Origin: Chryseobacterium sp. CY350
Lineage (GTDB): Bacteria > Bacteroidota > Bacteroidia > Flavobacteriales > Weeksellaceae
DNA length: 64,000 nt
Direction of reading: 5' to 3'
Assembly (NCBI RefSeq): GCF_027945075.1
Contig: NZ_CP116034.1
Span: forward strand, 2,790,001 to 2,854,000
Below are positions 8,294 to 16,624 of this stretch, one piece after another. The position numbers and the translations under genes are program-made. Numbering within the stretch: position 1 is the first letter of the stretch; every line of letters starts with the position of its first letter. The notes under the pieces are model-generated. The model saw nothing but the letters and a program-made list of their open reading frames with translations. It was not told where the DNA came from and made no database searches.

Positions 8294-10495
8294 TTATTTC
8301 TTTTTCTTTTTTGTAGGAGCTGCATTTCTGATTTTAGATGCGCCTGTATCAGCAGGAGTATTTTCATCTTTCACAAGTTTCAACTCATCTACGATTCTTC
8401 TTGCACCAGCATATTTGTCGATCGTCCAAAGAACGAAACGAATGTCTACACTGATCGTCTTCTGCCATTTGTCTTCAAAAACAATGTCACCACTTAGAGC
8501 TTCACTGTTTCCGTCAAATGCGATTCCGATAAGGTTTCCGTCTCCGTCAATTACGGGAGAGCCAGAGTTTCCACCTGTGATGTCATTATTTGACAAGAAG
8601 TTTACAGGAAGATAACCTGCTTTGTCCGCATACATTCCGTAGTCCTTTGCTCCCTGAAGTGCAAGCACTCTCTGAGGAAGATCAAATTCTTCGTCACCAG
8701 CTTTGTATTTACCTACCAAACCTTCCATTGTTGTGTAATAGTTATCAGTAACACCAAAGTAGTTTCTGTCTTCTCTGATTGGTAAAGTGTCAATTGTTCC
8801 GTAAGTCAATCTCATTGTAGAGTTTGCATCCGGATAGAATTTTTTCTCTGGCATTGCTTTCATTAATCCGGCTAAGAAAAGACGGTTGTTTTTAGCAAAA
8901 TTATCATCAATTTTTACAAATCTTTCACCAGAAACTCTCTGATCTTCTGCGATACCTTTTGCAATTTTCAACAAAGGATCTGCATCTAATTTTAAACGAT
9001 CAGGGTTTAAAACATAGTTGGTTACAGATGTTTTATTTGCAAATAATGAAGAAAATGCAACAGTTGACAAGTTATTGGCATCTAATGCCATAATCGTTGG
9101 CGAAGCAACATCTTCTTTTACCCTTGTTTTGTAAAGGTTTACCAAAGAATTCAGCATTTCTCCTTCTAATTCAGGGTTAATGTTGTCGTATGCGTCTTTT
9201 ATTGCCGCTTCTACTTTAGGTTTCATTGCCAATCTTCCTGCCATATCTTGTTTTGCATACGCATCAAGAGCCGGAGCCAATTGGTAAGCTAGAGCAATAT
9301 ATTTTGCATTTCTGGTAAGAAGAGATGCATAATTTCTTTCAACATTTCTGTCAGAAACCTGCTTGTAATAAGTAGCAATTTGTTGCAAAACATCATCATA
9401 CATTTCGTTGCCTGGTTGCGCAGACCACTGTCTGTATGTCTTTTCTATATTTTGCTTGTCTTGTATCGTGCCGTTTTTAATAACAGCATCAATTGTTCCC
9501 TGTCTGTTTTTCCAGTAGTTGGCTACAGAAGCATATTGTGAAGCATATGCCAACTGAGTGGTTTTATCCTTATCCATGTACTTCTTCATAACGTCCATTG
9601 CCAGTTTAGAAGTTTCTACCCAAGCCGGATAATCTTTAGAAACCATTTGGTTGATTCCGTACGAAGTAAGATAACGGTTTGTTCTTCCCGGATAACCCAA
9701 GATCATTGAGAAATCTCCAGGCTTAATTCCTTTTAGAGAAACAGGTAAAAAGTGTTTTGGTTTCAAAGGAACATTTGTCGGCGCAAATTCGGCAGGATTT
9801 CCTGCCGCATCAGCATATACTCTGAAAACGGTAAAATCTGCTGTGTGTCTCGGCCATTCCCAGTTATCGGTATCTCCACCGTATTTTCCTAAAGCTGATG
9901 GTGGTGCGCCTACCAATCTGATATCTTTATAATCCTGATAAACGAAAAAATAAAATTCATTTCCGTTGAAGAAATCTCTTACAACAACGGTATATTTTCC
10001 GTTTTCAGAATTTTCTGTCTGAATTGCTTTTGTTTCAGCATCGATCACAGCTTTTCTTTCAGCTGCAGTCATGTTGTTGTTTAATTTAGAATTTATTCTT
10101 TGCGAAGCGTCATCCATTCTTACTAAAAATCTTACATAAAGATCTTTTGCATTAAACTCGTCTTTTTCCTTCATTGCCCAGAAACCGTTTTTCAGGTAAT
10201 CTTTTGACGGTGTAGAAGCCGCTGCTACAGCACCGTATCCACAGTGGTGATTGGTGAAGATCAATCCTTTGTCTGAAACGATCTCACCTGTACAGAATCC
10301 TCCAAAGCTTACGATCGCATCTTTAAGACTAGAATTGTTTACAGAATAAATCTCTTCTGGTGTAAGGTGCAGACCTTCTTTCTGCATATCGACACCGTTA
10401 AGTCTTTTGATGAGCATCAACAGCCACATCCCTTCGTCTGCCCTCATTTGAGCAAAACCCAACAAGAAAGTGAATAGTAAAAATATTCTTTTCAT
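8294..10495 (-). CDS. S46 family dipeptidyl-peptidase (DPP7-like)
   Basis: A 733-residue exported serine peptidase that removes dipeptides from the N-terminus of peptides in the periplasm. A signal peptide covers about residues 1-19 (cut near MRAD). The chymotrypsin-type triad is visible: H84 in TNHHCGYG, D220 in RHTADF, S644 in TGGNSGSPV. Eighteen residues after the Ser is Gly662 (in AFDGN). In the Porphyromonas enzymes this position is Gly in DPP7 and Arg in DPP11, so a preference for hydrophobic rather than acidic P1 residues is inferred. The C-terminus ends in a run of five lysines. No T9SS sorting domain is present. Confidence 0.92.
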   Translation of the reverse strand: MKRIFLLFTFLLGFAQMRADEGMWLLMLIKRLNGVDMQKEGLHLTPEEIYSVNNSSLKDAIVSFGGFCTGEIVSDKGLIFTNHHCGYGAVAAASTPSKDYLKNGFWAMKEKDEFNAKDLYVRFLVRMDDASQRINSKLNNNMTAAERKAVIDAETKAIQTENSENGKYTVVVRDFFNGNEFYFFVYQDYKDIRLVGAPPSALGKYGGDTDNWEWPRHTADFTVFRVYADAAGNPAEFAPTNVPLKPKHFLPVSLKGIKPGDFSMILGYPGRTNRYLTSYGINQMVSKDYPAWVETSKLAMDVMKKYMDKDKTTQLAYASQYASVANYWKNRQGTIDAVIKNGTIQDKQNIEKTYRQWSAQPGNEMYDDVLQQIATYYKQVSDRNVERNYASLLTRNAKYIALAYQLAPALDAYAKQDMAGRLAMKPKVEAAIKDAYDNINPELEGEMLNSLVNLYKTRVKEDVASPTIMALDANNLSTVAFSSLFANKTSVTNYVLNPDRLKLDADPLLKIAKGIAEDQRVSGERFVKIDDNFAKNNRLFLAGLMKAMPEKKFYPDANSTMRLTYGTIDTLPIREDRNYFGVTDNYYTTMEGLVGKYKAGDEEFDLPQRVLALQGAKDYGMYADKAGYLPVNFLSNNDITGGNSGSPVIDGDGNLIGIAFDGNSEALSGDIVFEDKWQKTISVDIRFVLWTIDKYAGARRIVDELKLVKDENTPADTGASKIRNAAPTKKKKK

Positions 10496-10579
10496 TTTTT
10501 AAATAATTATTTTGGGCTAATTTACTAATTTTTACCGTAATCCATCTTCAATTGGTACGAAAATGGGTGGCTGAGTGGT

Positions 10580-11014
10580 ATGAAAAACATTATTTTGGGT
10601 TTTTTTACCGTTTTCATTTTAACAATGGTTTTAAATTGTTCAGCAACAAAGGTTAACAATCAGCATTATCAGAGAGAATGGATGATGGTTTCGTTTGACC
10701 AATTTACCAAACAACAGCTGATGGAAAATGGGGCAGAAATTAATCTGACCGGAGAGAAATCTGGTAATCAGATAAAAGGAACTGCGACAATGGGTTGCAA
10801 CAAAATTTTCTTTTTAGCTGAATTAAAAAATAACGGTAAAATAAAATTTTCAGAAATTGGAAGTACCGAAATGGCGTGTAAAAATATGGAACTGGAAAAT
10901 GCTTTTATGAAAAAATTCGGGAGCATGAAAAATTATTTAATCGAAGGGCATCGACTGACACTTTCCGATGATAAAGGAAGTGAAATGAAATTTATCGCAG
11001 CCGATTGGGACTAA
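10580..11014 (+). CDS. META-domain lipoprotein (HslJ-like)
   Basis: A 144-residue protein with a lipoprotein signal (hydrophobic 5-18, lipobox ending at C20 in VLNCSA), followed by one META/HslJ-like domain. The domain shows the usual order W-x-(M/L)-x-S-F near 34-40, then GTATMGCNKIFF, EIGSTEMACKNM and the end MKFIAADWD. META proteins are small envelope proteins whose molecular role is mostly unknown; HslJ in E. coli affects novobiocin resistance. It is monocistronic and shares a terminator with the convergent secreted-protein operon. Confidence 0.85.
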   Translation: MKNIILGFFTVFILTMVLNCSATKVNNQHYQREWMMVSFDQFTKQQLMENGAEINLTGEKSGNQIKGTATMGCNKIFFLAELKNNGKIKFSEIGSTEMACKNMELENAFMKKFGSMKNYLIEGHRLTLSDDKGSEMKFIAADWD

Positions 11015-11038
11015 ATTATTCAAGTTTAAAAATAAGAA

Positions 11039-11063
11039 GTCCGCAAAATTATTTTTTGCGGAC
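11039..11063 (+). terminator. Bidirectional terminator after the META lipoprotein gene
   Basis: The ten-pair stem GTCCGCAAAA (11039-11048) and TTTTGCGGAC (11054-11063) lies between two convergent genes. Neither side has a long pure T run, but the stem itself is perfect. Confidence 0.75.
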
Positions 11064-11088
11064 ATCTCTTTTCAAATGGCTATCACTT

Positions 11089-11499
11089 TTAATCTTTAGG
11101 AATTGTTTTTTTTATTTCTTCTAAAGTTGCCGTGTTTGGTAATCCCTGAATTTTTGTGTTGTTAGGCGAAATATTTGCTTTCCGAGAATTTTTTCTGTTG
11201 GGAATTGAAGCTAAAACTTCATCAAGATTTGCAGTATTCGGCAACAATTTTCCCTTATCAATGCTTTGATTTTCAGTTTTTACACTTTGTTCACTTATTT
11301 TAAGATTTTCCTCAGACGCTAAAACGTTTGGCTTTTCTTTTTTTACAGAATAAGCGTTGTTGGGTTTTTGCATCTTTTGTTCGAATGCTTTTGCATCTCT
11401 TAAAACCTGTTCTTGATCTTGAAGTTCTGGAGTTTTCTTTTCCTGTGCGTAAAATGCTACGCTTAAAAGTAAAAATGGGATGATATATAATGATTTCAT
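11089..11499 (-). CDS. Secreted hypothetical protein with a repeated LPNTA motif
   Basis: A 136-residue protein with a signal peptide (cut after FYAQ, about residue 19) and a polar, Lys/Asn/Gln-rich mature part. Two copies of a short motif are seen: LPNTANLDEVLASIPNRK near 86-103 and LPNTATLEEIKKTIPKD at the very C-terminus. They look like small helical docking or binding peptides. It is the third gene of an operon with a T9SS-type protein and a large repeat protein (seven bases after the latter). I know no family for it. Confidence 0.75.
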   Translation of the reverse strand: MKSLYIIPFLLLSVAFYAQEKKTPELQDQEQVLRDAKAFEQKMQKPNNAYSVKKEKPNVLASEENLKISEQSVKTENQSIDKGKLLPNTANLDEVLASIPNRKNSRKANISPNNTKIQGLPNTATLEEIKKTIPKD

Positions 11500-11506
11500 G
11501 ATAGTT

Positions 11507-14053
11507 TTATTTAATGTTAACTAATACTTTTATTTTTCCGATCGAGATTTGATCATAGTCCTGAAGTGCTTTTCCCAAAACCTGTCCTATTTTTACTTTT
11601 TTAGGATTGGCTTTCATGGCAACTCCTGGTTTTGATGAGGTTACCAAAAGATCACCTCTTTTTATTTTTCCGCCTTCAAGGCAAACTTTTGTAGGAATCA
11701 CTCCAATCACACCCATCTGAACTTTACCAGACAGATCTGCATCTACATTTTCTTCCGTTAAAAGAACGCCCGGTTTTGTAGCATAAACTCCTGACACTAA
11801 AGTAGAATATGGTTTTGATGATTTTTCTACCGCTCTGTCACTTGAAGTTGAGATTACTAAAACGTCTCCCATTTCGTATTCAGAAATATTTCCTTCTACA
11901 TCAAAAACTTCAGCTAAATCGGCACCGCTGTTTTGTGTACCGCCATTAAAAAAGCCTGTTCCTGTTTTACTGATTCTGGCAACATTGGCAGACCCACTTT
12001 GAAAAACTGCGAGGTTTCCTGAAGCTCCGGTATGATTGACAAAAATTCCTGTTCCTGTTCCGACATTGGTAACAGAAACCACTGCCTGAGAATTTGCGGT
12101 ATTAAAGTTTCTGAAATAACCAGCTCTGCCAGTTCCAAAATTAGGAACCCAACCGTAAATTGCACTTCCGGTTCCGTCAACCGTTGCTTCTACACCATCT
12201 CCGGCATTTTTAGCATTTGCGGTAACACCATTTCCGTTTCCGTTGGCAAGTGCGATTACCGCGGGCGCATTTCCTGTGGCATGACTGGCATAAAATAACC
12301 CACCAAATCCACCGGTTCCGGCAGCTTCGCCGTAAACTCCGGCAGTTCCAAAGTTTGAGAATTGAGAATTTACTTTTCCTTTCACAGCCGGTGATGTTCC
12401 ATTGGTGTTATCAACGAAAAAATCTCCTGCGATACCATTTCCCAGTGTTGTTGACGAAAGTGCTGTAGAAGTATTTGAGGTATTAAAATTTTTAAATTCT
12501 GCCGCCTTCCCGGTGCTAAAAGTTGGAACCCAACCGTAAATTGCACGGCCTGTACCGTCTACATTTGCTTCGACGGCATCGCCATCTTTTCCTACATTGG
12601 CAACAATCGCGTCACCATTGCCATCATTTAAAGCAACTAAAGCACGTCCGTTTCCGGAGACATTTGAAGAGTAGAATAAACCAGCAAACCCTCCTGTGCC
12701 TGAGGAAACGCCAAAAATCCCAGCCGCTCCGAAGTTTCCGTAGATCGTTTTTACTTCGCCTCTCACTGCCGCGCTTACACTGTTTGTATTATTGGATAAA
12801 AAAGAAGAAACATTTCCTTGAGTATTGTCCGGAATGTTTCCGTTGCTGTTAGATTCTACTTCAAAAGTATTTCTGTCATTGGTTGCTAAGAAGTTTTGAA
12901 ATCTTCCTGCCCGACCTTTGCTGTTGTTGAGACCAACTCGTCCGTATACGCCAATTCCTGTTCCGGATGTGTTTGTTGATACGAAACCATGTAATCCATA
13001 ACCTCCGCCATCATTTCTCCCCACTACAGCTCCTGCGATATCACTTGTGGTTCTTCCTACAACTGCTTCACCGGCGCCGTTATTGTCGGCGATAACTCCG
13101 GCAGAACTCTGCGAGCTTGTAATGCCGTGCACTGCAAAGCCGTTTCCTGAATTGCTTAAAATCCCAATTCCTGTTCCTGTGGTTGAAACATTGATAACTG
13201 TTCCGCTTCCTAAAGTATTGGCATTGATAACATTACTGTTGTTTGCATTGTTTGATATTGAAAAATTTGCAGCAATTCCGCTCGTACTTGTTGCGTTTAA
13301 TGCTGTTCCTGTATTGCTGTTTGCATAAACTCCATATCCTGATCCTGAAGAATTTCCGTAAACTCCTAATCCTGAAGGTGTAACTCCGTAAACGCCCCAT
13401 CCACTTCCGTTTTGGCTTCCCCAAACACCAACGCCCAAACCTCCGGTGCCGTTATTTATTCCCCGAACACCGGAAGAAAATCCACCCGGAGCTACATTGG
13501 TAACTGTTCCTCTTACTGCTGCAATGCTTGAAGTTGTTGTATTGTTGTTTCCTTCCAGAGAAGTCCCATCACCATCGTTTGTTATAGAGAAAAGATTTGA
13601 AGCATTATTAACGGTTGCTGTATAAGGCAAAGTGAAACCTCCCCCCGAACTTCCCGACGATTTGGCATACATTGCATAAGGCACGCTTAAAAGTTGGCTT
13701 GTACCTGTGATTGTATAAGAAGTTCCTCCCGTAGGATCTGTTTCTGTTTTTAAATAATAATTTCCTGATGGCCAGTTGATGGTTGCATATGTTCCGGAAA
13801 GTACGGTTCCGGTTCCTATTTCCAGACTGATGAGGCCATTCACGTTGGTTGTTCCCGTAAGTCTTTCAGAATAAACTAATGTTCCTGCGGGCGAACCTTG
13901 CAGTATACTTACTTTAACTCCGATGTTTTGATTGGCAAGCAACTGTCCGGTTGTATTTCGCATTACAGCCTGATAGCTCATTTTTTCCGGAACCTGCGCC
14001 GAAACAAAATGGCTGCCTAGAATGATTCCTGCGGTGAGTAAAACTTTTTTCAT
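11507..14053 (-). CDS. Large secreted repeat protein with C-terminal G2-peptidase-like domain
   Basis: An 848-residue exported protein. Residues 1-20 form a signal peptide; 21-130 are a beta domain (MSYQAVMRN..., PYAMYAKSSG) common at the start of Bacteroidota surface and tail-like proteins. Residues 140-690 are Gly/Asn-rich short repeats of the GVYG, AVxG and GxGI kind, predicted to form a beta-solenoid, including a tandem duplication of about 127 residues. From about 710 (ADLAEVFDVEG) the C-terminus resembles the peptidase-G2/intramolecular chaperone-like domain of phage tail spikes. No T9SS sorting domain is visible. It follows the small T9SS gene by five bases. Adhesin or surface fibre is a guess. 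Confidence 0.8.
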   Translation of the reverse strand: MKKVLLTAGIILGSHFVSAQVPEKMSYQAVMRNTTGQLLANQNIGVKVSILQGSPAGTLVYSERLTGTTNVNGLISLEIGTGTVLSGTYATINWPSGNYYLKTETDPTGGTSYTITGTSQLLSVPYAMYAKSSGSSGGGFTLPYTATVNNASNLFSITNDGDGTSLEGNNNTTTSSIAAVRGTVTNVAPGGFSSGVRGINNGTGGLGVGVWGSQNGSGWGVYGVTPSGLGVYGNSSGSGYGVYANSNTGTALNATSTSGIAANFSISNNANNSNVINANTLGSGTVINVSTTGTGIGILSNSGNGFAVHGITSSQSSAGVIADNNGAGEAVVGRTTSDIAGAVVGRNDGGGYGLHGFVSTNTSGTGIGVYGRVGLNNSKGRAGRFQNFLATNDRNTFEVESNSNGNIPDNTQGNVSSFLSNNTNSVSAAVRGEVKTIYGNFGAAGIFGVSSGTGGFAGLFYSSNVSGNGRALVALNDGNGDAIVANVGKDGDAVEANVDGTGRAIYGWVPTFSTGKAAEFKNFNTSNTSTALSSTTLGNGIAGDFFVDNTNGTSPAVKGKVNSQFSNFGTAGVYGEAAGTGGFGGLFYASHATGNAPAVIALANGNGNGVTANAKNAGDGVEATVDGTGSAIYGWVPNFGTGRAGYFRNFNTANSQAVVSVTNVGTGTGIFVNHTGASGNLAVFQSGSANVARISKTGTGFFNGGTQNSGADLAEVFDVEGNISEYEMGDVLVISTSSDRAVEKSSKPYSTLVSGVYATKPGVLLTEENVDADLSGKVQMGVIGVIPTKVCLEGGKIKRGDLLVTSSKPGVAMKANPKKVKIGQVLGKALQDYDQISIGKIKVLVNIK
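12050..12802 (-). repeat. Tandem ~127-codon duplication inside the 848-aa gene
   Basis: Residues about 418-541 and 545-668 of the encoded protein align with an offset of 127: FGAAGIFG with FGTAGVYG, GTGGFAGLFY with GTGGFGGLFY, and GRAIYGWVP with GSAIYGWVP. The units are diverged, so this is an old duplication of the coding sequence. Confidence 0.75.
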
Positions 14054-14058
14054 GATGA

Positions 14059-14538
14059 TTATTTTTTAATGATTTTAAATGTTTTAATGTTTTTGCTATT
14101 CTGATCGATTCTGATGATGTACATCGCAGAAGGAAGCTCAGAAAAATTGAATTCTGATTTTGATTCTTTTATTGTGTCTCGTTTTAAAAGTTTGCCGGAA
14201 GAATCAAATAATTGAAATTCAGAATTTCTGTAGTCGTTTGTAGTAAAATCCACAAACAAAAAATCTTTGAATGGATTCGGATACAATAAGATGTCTTTCT
14301 GGTCTTCCCCGGAAGTTTCTGAAGTAGACAAAGTGATGATTTCATAGGCTTGCTGCACGCCTTCAATCATTTGATCGTTAGCGCCTTTCGATGTGAAATC
14401 AATCTGCCCCACACTGTAAGATACAGAGCCGTTGCTGCCTGTTCCGTTTGATCCTGCTGCGACAGTTGCTTTTTGTGCATTCACTTTTGCTGCCAGACAA
14501 AAAATCAAAATGGAGCCATAGATGAAAATTTTTCTCAT
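14059..14538 (-). CDS. Small protein with T9SS type A sorting domain
   Basis: A 159-residue protein: signal peptide 1-21 (ends VNAQ), then a short domain (GSNGSVSYSVGQIDFTS ... MIEGVQQAYEI) found in many Bacteroidota exported proteins, then a complete type A C-terminal sorting domain from about 84 (LLYPNPFKDFLFVDF, then LFDSSGKLL, ending FKIIKK). The CTD targets cargo to the type IX secretion system for release or surface attachment. The passenger is unusually small. It is the first gene of a three-gene secreted-protein operon. Confidence 0.88.
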   Translation of the reverse strand: MRKIFIYGSILIFCLAAKVNAQKATVAAGSNGTGSNGSVSYSVGQIDFTSKGANDQMIEGVQQAYEIITLSTSETSGEDQKDILLYPNPFKDFLFVDFTTNDYRNSEFQLFDSSGKLLKRDTIKESKSEFNFSELPSAMYIIRIDQNSKNIKTFKIIKK

Positions 14539-14743
14539 ATTGGGATAATTTTTGGTTATTATTTTTTATATTATGATCTGCTAATGAGTTTTTTACGATG
14601 TAAAGGTAGGCGGAGGAGGAGATGGTAAACCAGAGGAAAAGAACTAGAATAAAAAAGGTGAAAACACCTATTTTTGAATTATGGGGTTGCATTTAATCAT
14701 TAAAAATGTTATCTTGTAAATCTTATAAATTATATAGAATTTA

Positions 14744-15976
14744 ATGCTAGAAAAGAAAATACATAATTACGAAAGAGCTGTTTTGGTGGGCGTTGTCACT
14801 CAAAATCAAAGTGCAGAAAAACTGCAGGAATATATGGATGAGCTGGAGTTTCTGGCTTTCACTGCAGGTGCTACGGTTGATAAACGTTTTACTCAAAACT
14901 TAACTCAGCCAGACTCTAAAACCTTTGTGGGAAGCGGTAAAGCTCAGGAAATCAAAGAATATGTAAAAGAAAATGAGATTGGCACCATTATTTTTGATGA
15001 TGAATTGTCTCCTTCGCAGCTTAAAAATCTTGAAAAAGAAATTGAAGTAAAAATTCTTGACAGAACGAATCTTATTCTCGATATTTTTGCGCAGAGAGCA
15101 CAAACTTCTTACGCGAGAACGCAGGTTGAATTGGCACAATACCAATATTTGCTGCCTCGACTGAGCAAAATGTGGTCTCACCTAGATAAGCAAAAAGGGG
15201 GAATCGGGATGCGTGGTCCCGGTGAAACGGAAATTGAAACCGATAGAAGGATCATCCGTGACAGAATTTCGTTGTTGAAAGATAAACTGAAAACCATAGA
15301 TAAGCAAATGGCGACTCAGCGTACAAACCGTGGTAAAGTGGTGCGTTCTGCTTTGGTAGGATACACCAACGTTGGTAAATCTACCTTGATGAATGCTTTG
15401 TCGAAATCTGATGTTTTTGCGGAAAATAAATTATTTGCAACGCTGGATACAACCGTAAGAAAAGTAGTTATCGGAAATTTACCTTTCCTTTTGACGGATA
15501 CGGTAGGTTTCATTAGAAAATTACCTACTCAGTTGGTAGAATCTTTCAAATCTACTTTGGATGAAGTGCGTGAAGCAGATCTTTTGATTCATGTAGTTGA
15601 TATTTCGCATGAAAGCTTTGAAGATCATATTGAATCTGTGAATCAGATTTTAATGGAAATTAATGCACATCAGAAACCGATGATCATGGTCTTTAATAAA
15701 ATTGATGATTTCAGCTACGAGAAAAAAGATGAAGACGATCTTACGCCAAGTTCAAACCGAAACGTTTCTTTAGACGAATGGAAAAGAACCTGGATGAACA
15801 AATCTAAACATCCTGCTGTTTTCATCTCTGCTATAACGAAAGAAAATTTCCCTGAAATGAAAAGGCTGATCTACGATGAGGTGATGAAAATTCATATCTC
15901 AAGATTCCCGTACAATGATTTTCTTTTCGAATATTTTGAAAATGATGAAGATGAAGCGTCTGAAAAAGAAGATTAA
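14744..15976 (+). CDS. hflX: GTPase HflX
   Basis: A 410-residue translation-associated GTPase that binds the 50S subunit and can split stalled or heat-damaged ribosomes. The N-terminal HflX domain and coiled linker cover 1-195 (with GPGETEIETDRR near 159-170). The G domain has G1 GYTNVGKST at 206-214, G3 DTVGFIRKLP and G4 NKID, and it carries an acidic tail. Its stop overlaps the start of the DUF4919 gene by one base (taATG), so the two are probably translationally coupled. Confidence 0.95.
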   Translation: MLEKKIHNYERAVLVGVVTQNQSAEKLQEYMDELEFLAFTAGATVDKRFTQNLTQPDSKTFVGSGKAQEIKEYVKENEIGTIIFDDELSPSQLKNLEKEIEVKILDRTNLILDIFAQRAQTSYARTQVELAQYQYLLPRLSKMWSHLDKQKGGIGMRGPGETEIETDRRIIRDRISLLKDKLKTIDKQMATQRTNRGKVVRSALVGYTNVGKSTLMNALSKSDVFAENKLFATLDTTVRKVVIGNLPFLLTDTVGFIRKLPTQLVESFKSTLDEVREADLLIHVVDISHESFEDHIESVNQILMEINAHQKPMIMVFNKIDDFSYEKKDEDDLTPSSNRNVSLDEWKRTWMNKSKHPAVFISAITKENFPEMKRLIYDEVMKIHISRFPYNDFLFEYFENDEDEASEKED

Positions 15977-16611
15977 TGAATTACAAAATAATCATTTTTC
16001 TGCTTTTTCTTCCGTTTTTTGCCTTGGGCCAAAAGACAAAGCTGGATTTTAAGAGTATTGAGAAAAACATCAGCAATTCCGTTTCGCCTTACTATTACGA
16101 AAAGCTTGTTTTCAAATTTAAAGGGCTTCCGAAGTCTCTCGACAGCGTAGAAGCTCAACATTTGTACTACGGCAGAAATTTCATAAAAAATAAAGTTTCC
16201 CAGACTGGCGACGAGTTCAAAAGTCTGGCAGAAGCTTTTAAAAATAATAATTTTGCAGACTGCATAAGACTGGGGAAAACTCTTTACAATAAAGATCCTA
16301 CCAATCTGGATGTCATTCTTATTTTGCTTCGTGCTTATGATCAGACGAAAGATGTCGGTAATTTTTCACATCATCTTTCACAATTACGGTTGCTAACTGA
16401 TGCCATTAAAAACTCGGGTGACGGAAAATCTGACAAAACGGCTTTCAAAGTAAATAATGTAGGTGACGAATATATTTTTCTTAACGTCATGAATATCGGA
16501 CAGGATTATAAACGAGTATCACAACCATTACGCGACGGTGTTATCGATATGTGGGAAAAAGAAGACATTAAAATTTACATCAAAGTACTTTATTTAGACT
16601 TAATTTTTTAA
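15976..16611 (+). CDS. DUF4919 family secreted protein (copy 1)
   Basis: A 211-residue protein with a signal peptide (ends FALGQ, about residue 19). The mature part is helical, with the DUF4919 hallmarks SPYYYEKLVFKF, HLYYGRNF near 56-63 and a TPR-like central section, then GDGKSDKTAFKVNNVGDEY. The family is unknown in function and largely confined to Bacteroidota. It overlaps hflX by one base and is followed after 13 bp by a Na+/H+ antiporter and then by a second DUF4919 gene. Confidence 0.85.
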   Translation: MNYKIIIFLLFLPFFALGQKTKLDFKSIEKNISNSVSPYYYEKLVFKFKGLPKSLDSVEAQHLYYGRNFIKNKVSQTGDEFKSLAEAFKNNNFADCIRLGKTLYNKDPTNLDVILILLRAYDQTKDVGNFSHHLSQLRLLTDAIKNSGDGKSDKTAFKVNNVGDEYIFLNVMNIGQDYKRVSQPLRDGVIDMWEKEDIKIYIKVLYLDLIF

Positions 16612-16624
16612 AAAACACAATTCA

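Noticed and set aside
10566..10579. GGTGGCTGAGTGGT, which resembles the 5' part of tRNA-Ser or tRNA-Leu
   Set aside because: Only 14 bases fit; the next bases are the start codon and signal peptide of the META lipoprotein, and no D, anticodon or T stems follow.
12032..13328. Several open frames on the plus strand opposite the 848-aa gene
   Set aside because: They mirror the Gly/Asn/Thr-rich repeats of the real gene, have skewed low-complexity composition and no start signals.
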